A stretch of 64,000 nucleotides of DNA from the NCBI GenBank assembly GCA_003049485.1, contig PYST01000017.1, forward strand, positions 62,001 to 126,000, read 5' to 3'. Source of the DNA: Ophioceras dolichostomum (lineage: Eukaryota > Ascomycota > Sordariomycetes > Magnaporthales > Ophioceraceae). The translations under genes and the position numbers were made by a program. Shown here in pieces: positions 23,316 through 35,305 of this stretch. The notes beneath the pieces are model-generated. The model was not told the origin of the DNA. It was given only the letters and a program-made list of their open reading frames with translations, and did not search any database. Position 1 is the first letter of the stretch. Each line of letters begins with the position of its first letter.

Positions 23316-25125
23316 TCAAGCCTTGATCCCATTCCCACTCCCATTCACAGCTGCCGCCGTCACCGCCGTCCCGTTCTTCTTCCCCTCTCCATTACTCACA
23401 GCCTTGACATCCTCATCCTCCGGCAGCCTCGGATACGGCACACTAAGCAGCGGCAGCTCGCCCGCCACCTCCCTGAACCACTGCACGCCGTGCACCCGCG
23501 CGAACCACTCGGTCAGGCGCGGGTACTTGGCGTGCAGATCTCCATGCATGACCATGAAGCCGAAGTACAGTATCCCCGCCGTGAAGAAGTCGGCCAGCGT
23601 CGGCTCGTCGTCCCTCACCAGGAATTTGTGGGAGGAGGAGAGGTGGGACTCGAGGAGGGCGCACCCGACGTGGAACGCCCGGAGGCAGTCGGTCGTGTCC
23701 TTGCGCACGGCGAGGGGGCGGCCGATCAGAGGGAGGATCACGCCGCCTTGCGCGGGGAGGAGGTCGCTGTTCGCGAAGGAGAGCCAGCGGAGGGTGTTGA
23801 GGTAGTCGCGGCGGGTTGTGCCGAGGAGGGTGGTTGTGTCGGATTGGGATGTGACTGGTAGGTTGGGTGGGTAGGTAATGTTAGTTAGTGGTAGTGGCTG
23901 TAGATGGGCGGGGGTGGGGAGACTAGGGCGTCTGCTCGTTGATGAGACTGGACAGTAGTACTACGGGGGTATGAGAAGAGGATGTGAGGTAATCATGAGC
24001 AGGAAGAACGAGGGATTTGAGTCGTAGGCTTGTAGTGCCTTGTCACGTGTTACAGGTGGGATTTTTCAGGGGAATCAGGGATGAGGAATCTCAGACAGGA
24101 GGTCCCATAGCTAGGTGTAACACATGGCTGTGTCTGCCCGATACCTCTGTCTGTTTTTCTTCTCCTGTTTTGGAGCCACGCATGCGTGATGACGTGGTCC
24201 GGTTGAAAGTGCGTTGGTAGGTATAGCTGATGTAGTAGGGAGAGAGACGCCGAAACCAACCGACGATGTCCCTCATCACCCCAGGCATACCAACCCCACG
24301 CCCTTACACCTGCCAAAGACGAGATGGAGCCGTGCGGGGAAGGCCAAGACAACCTGGGAAGGGGGTTAAAAGCACAATCTGACCGAAAGAGACAAAGACA
24401 GACACAGAGCCAAAAAAAAAAAGCAACTTACTGTGCAGCGCGATAGGGATGCACTCGGTCAGCACGTAGCCATCAGCTCCCACGAAGACGGGCACCTGCC
24501 CGAGCGGGTTGATCTGCAGGAGCTTCTCGTGGTTCTCGGCGTCGTCCCGCCTGTCGGCGTACACGACGTCCAGCTCGAGCCCTTGCTTCTTGGCGATGGC
24601 CAGAATGGCCGTCGAGCGCGGGTTGGGCTGACACGGGAAAGAAGAAAGAAGATTGTTTTTGATTAGCAATCGATCGATACTGCGTCTCGTCTCGTCTACT
24701 GCTTGTGGCGAAAGTCAAGAAGAATGGAGAGGCGGGGGTGCTCTGGTCTCGGTCGCCAGGGAGAGACAGGGATGGACCGTGGGTCATTGCCCGCAAGGGA
24801 TGTCCCCTGCCCGCCCATGCCATCCCCATGCCATCCCCCTGCCGGCTTGGACCCATATTAGGCCACATAATAGTAGCTGTTGACTATACTGGCTATCGCC
24901 CTTCCGTCCGTCCGTCCGTCCGTCCGTCCGTACACCAGTCTCTCCGGCCCGATTCTGACAAAGTGAGGGGGACCACGAGACGGCGGCGACGAGGCCCCAG
25001 GGCCGGGACCGGGTGAGTGAGGGGCGAACCCGGTGATAACTCGGGGCATGCATAGTACGGCTTAGTAGTGGAAGGTAGTAGGAGTCACCAACCTTATGAG
25101 TGTAGAGAGTGCCGAACGGCGCCAT
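23316..25125 (-). CDS. Glutathione S-transferase (MdpJ-like)
   Basis: Likely cytosolic GST acting in polyketide tailoring or self-protection. Exons on the minus strand are 25125-25093, 24627-24432 and 23854-23316 (768 nt, 255 aa, phases consistent). Exon 1 is only MAPFGTLYTHK. Exon 2 completes the thioredoxin-like domain (PNPRSTAILAIAKKQGLELD, then NPLGQVPVFVGADGYVLTEC with the cis-Pro of the GSH site). Exon 3 carries the helical C-terminal domain (YLNTLRWLSFANSDLLP, then DEPTLADFFTAGILYFGFMV). The family is the eEF1B-gamma-like GST group found in mdp-type clusters. The C-terminus is an Asn/Gly-rich tail. The introns are unusually long for a fungus (465 and 577 bp), and the first carries a (CCGT)7 repeat. 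It lies 2.0 kb from the thioesterase gene, on the same strand. Confidence 0.9.
24904..24931. repeat. (CCGT)7 microsatellite
   Basis: Seven perfect CCGT units inside the first intron of the GST gene. Confidence 0.95.
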
Positions 25126-27094
25126 GTTGCTGACGAGATTGGTGGGGAGGTGGAGTCTTTCCTGCTACAGCTGGTGATGCTCTTTGCTGTATTATCGCTG
25201 TGCGGGACTAGGTCTGGAAGAATGCGCAGGCGGCTGCATGAACCGAGAACATAGGACCTAGCAGGTAGAACCCAGAACAAGAAGTTCGCTTGCTACAATT
25301 CACGAGTGATATGGCCTCCCTTATCTGCCTTCTCGGCCTGCCGGAATGGCCGCGCATGCTGCACAGCTGAACGTCGCGCAGAGGTTACATACGCGGGCGT
25401 GCCTGACGGGCAGGCCTTCCGTGAACCCGATTTCTCCTTTCTGCTCGCAACCCGCTAAAGGAGCTGGAGGCTTGTCCGCCCGAATCCGGGATTTTTTTCC
25501 GTTAGTTTTGCCCGGGCAACTAACTCCAGAGTCTTTGTGTTTCGCCTTGCGGTATCGTACGAGAAGTTTTTTTTTCCCCGCAGCGACAAATTCGTTCTCG
25601 CTCACGGATATCAGCCAGCAGTCAGTCCTACCGCACTCCCGTTCAGCTCATCCAAGAAGGCGAAAGGGGAATGAACAGACCGTGCTCGTTTCCAGTTCCC
25701 GAGTGTTTGCAGCGCGGATAGATAGATGTAGTTTTGGGAGCGTAAGCCTAGCAGCAATAAGGCGCATCCAACTCCGGCTCCCGGCGCGGCGGCATCACGG
25801 AGACCGTTGTCATCAATAAGAATTGCCAGATTGGAAGCCCACGTAACCTCTTCCCATCACAGTCCCGCTCAATATCAAACATTAGTTGATAGCAAGTATC
25901 CCAGATGGGGCACCAACCAGGTGTCCGAAGAGACGAAGAACAGGCGAGCCGGAACAGGATTTGCTTCTCCCAGCCGAGTCCAGCCACCCAAAGCCCAGTC
26001 GGTCCTCGACCCGTTCGCCTCCCCCCTCGAGTCAAGTTCCGTTGCGTTTTCCCCTCGTTTACAGTTTCCTTCTTCCACACGGACTCGACGGAGCAGCCAG
26101 GAATCGCCACATGCCTCGCACCATCCTGGGCCAACACTGACCAGACGATCAGCCAGCTGTATGGCCACCTCTATGTGAGCCCCCAAGCTGCTAGGCCGTT
26201 GCGGGTCTAGCTCCCGAATTTTTTGTTCGCACCCCCTTTCCCCGATGTAAAATCTCCGAGCCCCGAGTGAGCCACCCTCACCCCGATATAGGTTAACCGC
26301 CCGAGCCCCGAAGCCCGATGATTGGCTCGCTTGGCTTAAAAAAACTGGCTGGGAGGTAAGCAATACCACCCAGACATGGATGGTGGGTGAAGGCGTAATG
26401 CTTAATTCAACATCGGAAAGGATCCACAAAACCTAGGCACTTACTGGAACAACTATCCAGCCTTGCTTGGTAGGTCCTGTTGAATCCCGTGGAGCTTCGG
26501 GGATGGCCGGTCCGAGGCCATCGTCTAGCGTAGGATTATCCCAAGTAGTAGGATCTGCTTTGTCCGACGATTGCTGGAACCTTGCGAGCCCAGTCCACCT
26601 CCTACTTACTAGCATTTCGCATATGCAAACTCTTAACACTCCAGATCGGTGGCAATAGGCCAATAGGTCAGGCAAGCGGGGAGGTATGGGCGGGCAAATT
26701 CATCGACTTGAGGCAATTACCCAGTCTTGTGCTTTGTATGTCTCATCAACGGTTCAAGATTGATGGTCACTGCAGACTTCATTCTATTGAGAAAAAAAAA
26801 AGCGAGACAGCCTTGAAGAGTGTTGATTTACAATCTGAGAGCGACTAAAATTCCCCCCAAAAATGACATGAAAAAGGAAAAGGTGTGGATTGACAATCTG
26901 AAGGAAACAATATCATGTACCCAAACGTATGAACGAACGTATGAACTCTTTCTCTCCCAAGCCAAAAATGACGTCAACTCCATGTAAGTCAGTCTAGATA
27001 GGTCCGCACATAGGAAAAGCTTGGGGAGAAAGAAAAAGAAAGAAAATGCAAAGAAAAAAGGGGGGGCGGGCCATCTTTTCCTCCCCAAAATAAT
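25126..27094. other. Spacer between GST and thioesterase genes
   Basis: Holds the GST promoter (right of 25125) and the thioesterase 3' end. No coding exon recognised on either strand. Confidence 0.5.
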
Positions 27095-28236
27095 TCACTC
27101 GAAATGGATGCCAAACCACTTCTTCTGCCCTCCCCTGACCTCGAACGCGACCTTGCCATCCTCGGCCAGCTTCTTCAGGACCTCCTCCATGAACGGCATG
27201 ATGGCCATCTCCCTGACCTCGTCGTCCAACTCGTCGCCGTGCATCTCCGACACGAGCTGCCTGACCGTCAGCCTGCCCTTGTGCCCGCCCCCGCGGCACC
27301 TCTTGAGCGCCTGCATGATCTGGGCCTCTCGCCTCGTCTTGGACGACAGCTCCAGGCTGATCTTGGCGGGGAGGTTCCTGATCACGACGCCGTGCGCCGG
27401 GTACCCAATCTCGCAGCCGTGGCTCTGCATGATCCTCAGCGACTCCATCCACGTGCTCAGCTGCTCGACGGCGGCCGTGCCGTGGCCGAGCACGTTGTCG
27501 CCCGTGAACATGGCGTTCTCCTCCTCAAGAATAAAGCACATGTGGTCGTGGCTGTGGCCGGGCGCGTGCACGGCCCGTACGGTGGCGCCCTCGACCTTGA
27601 AGATCTGGCCGTCCGAGATGGGCTGCTGCGTCTTGGAGGGGGTGTGCTTGTAGATGGAGCCGGAGAGGTCCGGGTACAGTCGGAGGAGGTCGGGGACGCC
27701 GCCGGTGTGGTCGCCGTGCCAGTGAGTGAGGAAGACGTGCGAGAGGGAGATCTCCTGGTCGTCGAGCGTGGCGGAGATCAGCTCCGCCCACTCGGGAAGG
27801 CCCTGGGCGGTGTCGATGATGAGCCGCCTGGAGCCCGTGCCGACGATGTAGGTGTTGGTGCCTTGCAGGGTGAACTATATGGAGATCGAGCGTCAGTACG
27901 AAAGAAAAAAAGTGGCCTGATTCTTGGGCAAAGTCATGCCATGTTCTCCGTGAAAGGGGAAGATGGAAGAGACACTGCAGCCCGGCGCACGACAGCGAAG
28001 GATGGGTTTGCTTCGCGAGGTAGCTAGCTTACCTTGCCGGCATTCTGGCCAAGCACGCGGAGAACACGTGGGCTGATCTGCTCGACGTCCGCGATGAAGG
28101 GCAGGCGGGACTGCTGAGCCTCGAGATAGTCCTCGAAGGCGCAGATGTTGAGCGACTTGTTGATCTGGCGGTAGCCTCCCCTGAGCTTCTTGGGAGGCTG
28201 AGGCTGCTCGCCCTGCTTGATAGTGTCGCCCGTCAT
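27095..28236 (-). CDS. mdpF: Metallo-beta-lactamase-type thioesterase (MdpF-like, atrochrysone carboxyl-ACP thioesterase)
   Basis: Hydrolyses the ACP-bound product of a thioesterase-less non-reducing PKS, releasing an atrochrysone-carboxylic-acid-type chain. Exons 28236-28033 and 27874-27095 give 984 nt, 327 aa. The N-terminal signature LRGGYRQINKSLNICAFEDY and PRVLRVLGQNAGK match this family closely. The metal site is HWHGDH (His119, His121, Asp123, His124), then APGHSHDH, TGDNVLGHGTAAVE and GYPAHG. The C-terminal region has a winged-helix-like end (AFEVRGGQKKWFGIHF). The ATG at 28236 is chosen because homologues start just before LRGGYRQ. The preceding tgtcag at 28261 resembles an acceptor, so a small extra 5' exon is possible. 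It is divergent from the FAD monooxygenase gene, with a shared promoter region of about 1.26 kb. Its PKS partner is not in the window. Confidence 0.95.
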
Positions 28237-29494
28237 TTTGGCATAGAATGTGGGTTTCACCTGACAGAAGAGAAAAGGGGGAGGTTAGGAAAAAAGCAGA
28301 GAAGAGCAAGCAAGCAATGTTTCTGTGAGAGATAGAGAGAGAAAAAAACAAGGCTGTGTCTGTCTTTCTTTCTTCCTGACGCCCGAGAGATTAGGGAGAA
28401 GAAAGAGGCAGGCCGTCCGGGCATGGGGGGTCAAAGAAATCCGGGCATCTTATCTGGCGAGGCCCGTCCCTCATTCTCTCAGAGGAGGAGGGACATGGGG
28501 CCCTGGCATCATCCCCCTGGTATCATCCCCGGATCCTTGCCTCATACGTGCTGTGTGCTGGCCTGTCCTGGCCTCGCCACAAACGAAGCATCCTCGACTA
28601 CTCTCGGTCGGGAGTCAGTCAATCCGTCGTTGACTCTGTCCGCGCTGATAGCGCTGATAGCGCTGACCGCGGTCTGGCCGAAAGATAGAAACATGGCTGT
28701 GAACAGGATGGATGTGATACACACCCCCCACTCCCGTCCCATCATTCTCACCCCCCACACCCCCCCTGAGGATAGGAACAGATGTACGTACCTGCGTTGA
28801 ACGTGTGCAGGGAAAAAGAGTGCGAGATAATAGCGCGGGCTATGCGTCAGGCTCGCGTTACACGCGCATACGCCGATAAGAACGGGCGGGATGTGATGAC
28901 GGGTGACGGGTATGACGGGTCCCAGCTACCCAGTATCAGACACAGGCATGCGTACAGACTCCGGCTGAAAGCTGATTAGTCGTTCGGTCGCATTGCTTAT
29001 CGCTCTCGGGAATGCTTAGCTACGCTGCGCCGTTCCATCGGTGGTGAGCTGGCCCCTCCCCCCTTCACATCCCACCCACTGGCCTTTTTTCGGCCGATGG
29101 GACTGGTCGCCTGCGCGGATCAGCTCCGGAACGGGATAGCCGATGCATGGTATGGAGACCCAGACAGGTCGTATGCTCGGAACGAGACATCTCAGTGAAC
29201 ACTATTGAAGTCGATGATATGTCGCCTTTCCAGAAGCCCGTTGTGTGCCCACTTCTGACTCCATCGCTACTGCACCTCACCTGTCTTGTCTCTCCCTACC
29301 TTGCCCTGCCAAGCTCCTCTAACCACTCACTTGCTTCCCCGTCCTCCAGTCCCCTGCCTGTTCTTGGAAACACAGACGATCTACCCACCCATCTAGGCAA
29401 CACAGACGAGAGAAGTCTCGCCATCTGGCCACCTCGAAGTACCCACCACTGCCCACCTACCGTGCTCCATTTCTCGACAGAGCAGAAAGACACC
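28237..29494. promoter_or_regulatory. Shared divergent promoter region, thioesterase / FAD monooxygenase
   Basis: Lies between two head-to-head cluster genes, so probably directs both. The most regular element is three 9-mers, GCGCTGATA, GCGCTGATA and GCGCTGACC (28642-28668), two of which carry a GATA core. No open frame looks coding. Binding by any regulator is inference. Confidence 0.5.
28642..28668. repeat. Three tandem 9-mers with GATA cores
   Basis: GCGCTGATA twice, then GCGCTGACC, directly abutting, in the divergent promoter. Confidence 0.8.
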
Positions 29495-31337
29495 ATGGCT
29501 GAGTTCAAGATTGGTGGAATCAACACCGCCGGCGACAAGCACGAGTTTGACCCGGAACGCTGGGTTTCTTCTCCTTCTTCCGCTCCCGCAACTGTGACCA
29601 ACGGCCAGAACGGCCACAGCGGCCACAATGGAGTGAATGGCGGCAGCAGCGGTGAGAATGGGACGACGGCCGCAATCCCTCCCAACAACCTCCCCAAGCG
29701 TCACCGGGAGACCGGTATCGATGTGGTGGTCGTGGGTGCAGGCATGGGCGGTCTGGTGACCGCCCTCGAGTGCTGGCGGAAGGGGCACAACGTCGTCCGG
29801 ATCCTCGAGCGGAACGACGGTCCCGTCTACTCAGGTATGATGATGACATCACCAACCAACCAACCAGGCAGGCAGGCAGGCAGGCAGACTGTGTCGTAAA
29901 CTACTGCCGCAAACCGACCACCTCGAGACCCATGGAAATCTCAGATGTAACAGATATACTGATGATCCCATCCCGTCTTTCTCTCGCCCGCATCATCCAG
30001 GCGACATCATCGTGATGCAGCCCTCCGCGCTCGGCATCATGCAGGAGTGGCCCGACATGCTGGCCGACCTGGACGCGGAGCAGGTCGAGGCGGAGGTCAA
30101 CTTCGAGACGCACACGGGCCGGCACATCCACGGCCCCACGGTGCCGTCCTTCAACGACCCGGAGCACGTGAACCGCCGCAAGAACGGGCACTACGTGGCG
30201 CCGGCGCAGATCCGCAAGAAGTTCTTCCGCATGCTGCTGCGGCAGGTCGCGCGCTGCAACCTGCGCGTGGACTACTCCAAGAAGGTCGTCAGGTACTTCG
30301 AGGACCTTCCCTCGAAAAAGGGAGGCGTCGTGCTCGAGGACGGCGAGATCTGCGTCGCCGACGTGGTCGTCGCCGCGGACGGCGTCAGGTCCAAGGCCTC
30401 CGAGCTGCTCATCTCGGGCGGCAGCCAGCAGCAGTTGGACTCGGACTCAGGTTCGGCGGCGGCGGCGGCGGCGCCCACCACCAAGTCGAGCGGCCTGTCC
30501 ATCTACCGCACGGCGTACCCGCGCGACCTGGCCATGAAGGACCCCGTCGTCAACGCGCGCTGGGGCCACCGCAACCCGACGTGGGAGTACTGGCTCGGTC
30601 CGGGCATGTACATGGGCGTGTTCCTCGGCCACGACGTCATCTCGTGGGGGTTCACGCCCCGCGACGAGTCCGGCGCGGACGCGACCGAGTCGTGGGAGCC
30701 GGACACGGACCCCGAGGAGGTCATCAAGGTGATCCAGCGCGTCCCCGGCTGGGACCCCGCGATCCTCGCGCTCGTGCGCACCGCTCCCAAGGGCGCCGTC
30801 GTGCACTGGCCGCTGCTCTGGCGGGACCTGCGTCGCGATTGGGCCTCCCCCGGCGGACACGTTGTGCAGGTCGGCGACAGCGCGCACACCTTCGTGCCCA
30901 CCTCCGGCAACGGCGCCACGCAGGCGCTGGAGGACGCCATCACGCTCGCGACGTGCCTCGAGCTGGCGGGCTCCGCCGGCGCCGCGACCGCCGCGGTCAA
31001 GATCTACAACCTGATGCGCTACGAGCGCGTCAGCTGCGCGCAAAAGATGTCGTTCGTCAACTCGCAGCTCAAGACCGAGACGGATTGGGACGCCATCTGG
31101 AAGGACCCCGCCAAGGTGCGCACGCGGTTCCCGCGCTGGATCTTCGCGCACGACCCGGAGGCGTACGCGTACGAGAAGTACGGGCAGGCATTCGCGCACC
31201 TGGTGCACGGCGCCGAGTACCGGAACACGAACTTCCCGCCCGGTCATAAGTTCGTGCCGTGGACCATCGAGGAGGTGTATCGCGATATCGAGGCGGGCAG
31301 GCGGCTGGAGGATCTGATGGATGGGGACTGGTCGTGA
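29495..31337 (+). CDS. FAD-dependent aromatic monooxygenase (MdpD-like)
   Basis: Group A flavoprotein hydroxylase that would oxidise an aromatic polyketide using NAD(P)H and O2. Exons 29495-29834 and 30001-31337 give 1677 nt, 558 aa; codon phase 1 is kept across the 166-bp intron. A Gly/Asn-rich leader (residues 35-60) precedes the dinucleotide-binding motif GAGMGG at 81-86 (IDVVVVGAGMGGLVTALEC). VVVAADGVRSKA is the DG motif, and GDSAHTFVPTSGNGATQALE near residue 400 is the GD motif contacting the FAD ribityl. The ATG is the first in frame after the leader, in good context (ACCATGG). A perfect 20-bp CCTAGG palindrome lies 66 bp past the stop. It resembles MdpD and salicylate-hydroxylase-type enzymes; the exact substrate cannot be read from sequence. 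Confidence 0.92.
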
Positions 31338-33060
31338 GGGAGAAGCTAGCTCTCCGCCTCATGTTGCTTTTGAGCATGCGTCTCGCCCTGTCTGGCTGTC
31401 ATCTACCTAGGTACCTAGGTAGTTTTCTTATGTCTGTGATTACAGACGTAGAAAGTGTCATTATTCGCTGCCCTAGTTGACCGGCACGAAGACTAGAAAA
31501 AGCTGCGCGCTGTCCCTTGACACACCAGCGGCTGTTCACTCCTTGATCTTTGCACGCTGGATGTTCTTCCCAACTCTAGATGTTCAAGCTATCCCCCTTC
31601 TGGCTTCCACCTCCACCGTGGTCACGACATCTTACGTGCGTTTGTTTATCTCTTACTTGGTTAGTGTTTCACCAACGAGCGGGTGAGCGACTGGCACTGG
31701 CGCTCAGATGCTCCCGATCGGTGTACTTGTTAGCAAATCGATCTCACCACTTGGTGACTGGTGACACAGAGCATGTCCGTTCATCTGGAGTAAGGAGATA
31801 AGGAATTAAGGGCGGCGATTAGGGAAGTAAGGGTTGAAAGATACAAACGCCATCCGATACTCTCAGGCTAGTTGGTCCTTGTGCCGCTGCGGAGACCAGG
31901 ATCGCAATTCTTGTTGATGACGATAACGTTTCGGCCTTCTCTCATTAGCGGCGCAACAGCGGAAGTGGGCGGGGGTGTTTTTTCTCGGCAAGCGTAGGTA
32001 GGTACAAACGTGCCCGCAGCTTCTTTCCACTTCGGGCAAGGAGCTTGCACGGGAAGGAGGACATTAATGACATGACAGCGGGAAGGAAACATGGAATTAA
32101 GGCATGGGCCGAGTGCCTGTTCCGAGCCATTGAAACTGCCTTCAGTCTCACCGGGGAAGGTCGAACGGATGGTGTAAGTCGAGGGCGAAGCACATTCGGC
32201 TCCAGCGATTAGTGCAGATCTCGTTCTCGTCCTACGATCAATCATTCCAAGCCGCATCGACAAATGCAATTTTCATTTATATATCCCTTCTTCCAGAATT
32301 GCTCAAGAGACGCCGTGGATGCCTCAATCAGCAAGACGAATCTCAGCGCTAGGTGCTGTGTGACCCGTAATCCGGTTTGTGATTCTCAAAGTTCAGTGGG
32401 ATGGAGCCTACCGTGGAGCCCGGAAGTGTTCTGTCCCCTGCTGCAATCTGACCCGATTGCCGCCCATACAGTCAGCGTTGACGCACGCCCTGCTCGAGAA
32501 AGCTACAGAGCTCCAGCCTCCATCCATCAATGTGATTGGCGTGATGGAACATGCTTGTCTCGGGGTCCGGATTCGTGGCCCACTGTGGAAAACTCACCAC
32601 AAGTCGCATCAGTAATCGCGGCAGGACATGGTGCCCGAACTTGAAGCCGTGAGGCGTCCACTCCTATGTCGTAGTATGCTATCCATGAAAGCGCATAACA
32701 GATTAGCGAATATGTTGTCGTCGCGGATGGACGCCGCCTCGTGTCGATCGGACACTCGGGCAGACACGGACGGCCCGATGTCGCGATACGACAATGCTCA
32801 TGGCGACGAGACACCACTCTGGAGGCGGTAGGTTGGCGGGGTTAAGATGGAGATTAGAATAGAAATGTGGTATAGGGGATGTCATGTCAAGTGAATAAGA
32901 ACGAAGAGGTGCACAGAGGCAAGCTTTCCCACAGCTCCCGGCAGCCAGGAGAAAAACAACACTACGGGCCCAAGGCTCCAGTTCCTGTCACTAACTTAGC
33001 TGAACAAAAAGCCTACAACAAGCTCTCAAGAGCAGCTGGGCTTCTTCGCTCTCTATCAAC
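31338..33060. other. Spacer between the two FAD monooxygenase genes
   Basis: Holds the 3' end of the first and the promoter of the second monooxygenase gene. The palindrome at 31403-31422 is the only structured element seen. A 133-codon minus-strand frame at 31868-32269 shows no family signature. Confidence 0.5.
31403..31422. repeat. Perfect 20-bp palindrome with two CCTAGG cores
   Basis: CTACCTAGGTACCTAGGTAG is identical to its own reverse complement. It sits 66 bp downstream of the MdpD-like stop codon and could form a cruciform or an RNA hairpin in the 3' UTR. Confidence 0.9.
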
Positions 33061-35207
33061 ATGGCACGAGGGGACTTCCGCGTCCTGATCGCCGGCGGCG
33101 GCGTCGCCGGCCTCACGCTGGCCAACATCCTGGAGCAGCTGGGCATCGACTTCATCGTGCTGGAGGCGTACTCTGAGATCGCGCCCCAGGCGGGCGCGAG
33201 CATCGGGCTCTGGCCCAACGGCTTGCGTGTGCTAGACCAGATCGGGTGCGCGGATGGGTTCGCCGAGGGCGTCGACTACCTCAACCAGATGACGCTGCGG
33301 ATCAAGGGTCGTCGCGTGGGGAGGTTCTTGGGAGTGGCGCATCATATGATTAGGAGGTGAGTTTGTCTTTTTCTTGTGATCCGACTTGACGGCGCAGAGG
33401 AGGCAAGAAGACAGAGGAATGCGTGTACGGAGGGACAAACACAAGGGCAAAGGGGGGAGGGGAAATTTGAGCAACAGACAATCTAACCGGACTACCGACC
33501 ACTCACTCATCTGCCACGAGACAGACATGGCTACAATGTGGTGTTCAACGATCGCCAGCGCCTCCTCCAAGTACTCTACGAGAGGCTGGAGCAGAAGGAC
33601 AAAGTGCTGGTCGGCAAGCGGGTAGTGCGCGTCGAGCAGACCAAGACCGGCGTCAAAGTCTTCACCCAGGACAAGCAGAGCTTCACCGGCCACATCCTCG
33701 TCGGCGCCGATGGCGTCCATAGCTTCGTCCGGTCCGAGATGTGGCGCGTCGCGGCGGAGACGTCCCCAGGTTATTTCTCTACCGATGACTTAACTCGTAC
33801 GTGTCCTGAACACCAAACCACCCCCAGACGGCCCCTCGCTTGCGTTGAGCCTTACGACGACAGAGTGTCGATGAAGTTCTGTGCGGATGGCAGCGATAGC
33901 AGGGGAGGCATCTACACCTAAGCTAACGGCTCGGAATGCTAACAAAACCCCAAAACCAAAACAAACCAAAAAAAAGGCGTCCCCATCCACTACCGCTGCC
34001 TCTTCGGCATCTCCAACCCAACGCCCTCCCTCCCCTCCACGCTCGTCAACCCGGTCTGGAACGGCGGCTGGTCCCACCTGATCTTCGGCGGTCCTGGGGG
34101 AAGGGTGTACTGGTTCATGTTCGAGAAGCTTCCGTCGACCGTGTTCGGGGACAAGACCCCCCGCTACAGCAAGCAGGACGAAAGCGAACTGGTCGACCGG
34201 CACAGGGACGACGTTATCACCGAGGAGGTCTCGTTCGGCCAGCTCTACGACAACCGCATCTCGAGCGGCCTGACGGCGCTGCACGAGCATACCTTTGACC
34301 AGTGGTTCTTCGGCAGGATCATCACGCTTGGCGATGCTGCTCACAAGGTTAGTTCTAGCTACCTACCTAGTTTGCGCAACAGCACAGCGAACCGACCTGG
34401 ACACAAAAGCCGGCCGAGTGACTGACTGACTGACCAATGATCGATATTGTTCGTATGCGCGAACACACAGCCAAACCCCATCACAGGCCAAGGCGGCAAC
34501 GCAGCCATCGAATCCGTCGCCGCGCTCGCCAACGCCCTCGTCTCCCGTCTCGATTCGTCTTCTTCCTTGCCCCCAGCAGCAGCCACAATAACCTCCGCCT
34601 TCGCCGAAGTCCAACAGATCCGCCACGCCCGCGCCTCCCTCACCGTCGCCATCGCGCGCGAGGTCCAGCAGCACGAGGCGCTCGAGAACCCGCTCCTCGA
34701 ACACATCGCGCCCATCCTCTTCCCCTTGCTCTCCCGCGACGCGCGACTCGAACGCCAGTCGCAGCTCGTCGTGGACGCCGTGCGCGTCGACGCCCTGCCT
34801 GTGCCCGCCCGGCCGCGGTACGTGCCCTTCACGGACGAGCTGCCTGCCGCGCCGCTCAGGGGTTTTGGGGGCTCGGTGTTTCCGAGGATGGTGGTTGCGC
34901 TGGTGCTGGTGGGGTTGGCGATGCTGGCGGCGCGCGTGACAAGGTTTGATGGGTTGGCTGATGCTCGGAAGGGCGTGATGGGGGTCGGGTTGTATTACAC
35001 GGGGTGGGAGGCGCTGGATGCGTGGCTCGCGCGTCCTGCAAGCGGCGTGCTTTGGGCTGTTGTCAGCGGGCCGGAGGCGCTGTATCTGCTCGTCACGGTG
35101 TGCGCGCCGGTGCTGATCTGGACGGTGGAAGGGCATAGAAGAGGCGCGAACGAGGCGTTGTTTGGGAGACTTATACTTTGGTGAGTGTCTTGCTTCCTGC
35201 TTGCTTC

Positions 35208-35305
<98 letters not shown>

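Noticed and set aside
28260..28800. Extra 5' exon for the MBL-thioesterase
   Set aside because: A tgtcag acceptor-like site precedes GTGAAACCC, but the ATG at 28236 already gives the full family N-terminus. Kept only as a possibility.
2400..29494. AflR binding sites TCG(N5)CGA
   Set aside because: Near matches were seen (for example TCGATTCTCGC near 19442), but none satisfied the full motif by eye. A systematic scan is needed before claiming any.
30047..31249. 400-codon frame overlapping the MdpD-like gene
   Set aside because: An Arg/Gly/Pro-rich shadow in the +2 phase of a real coding exon with high third-position GC.
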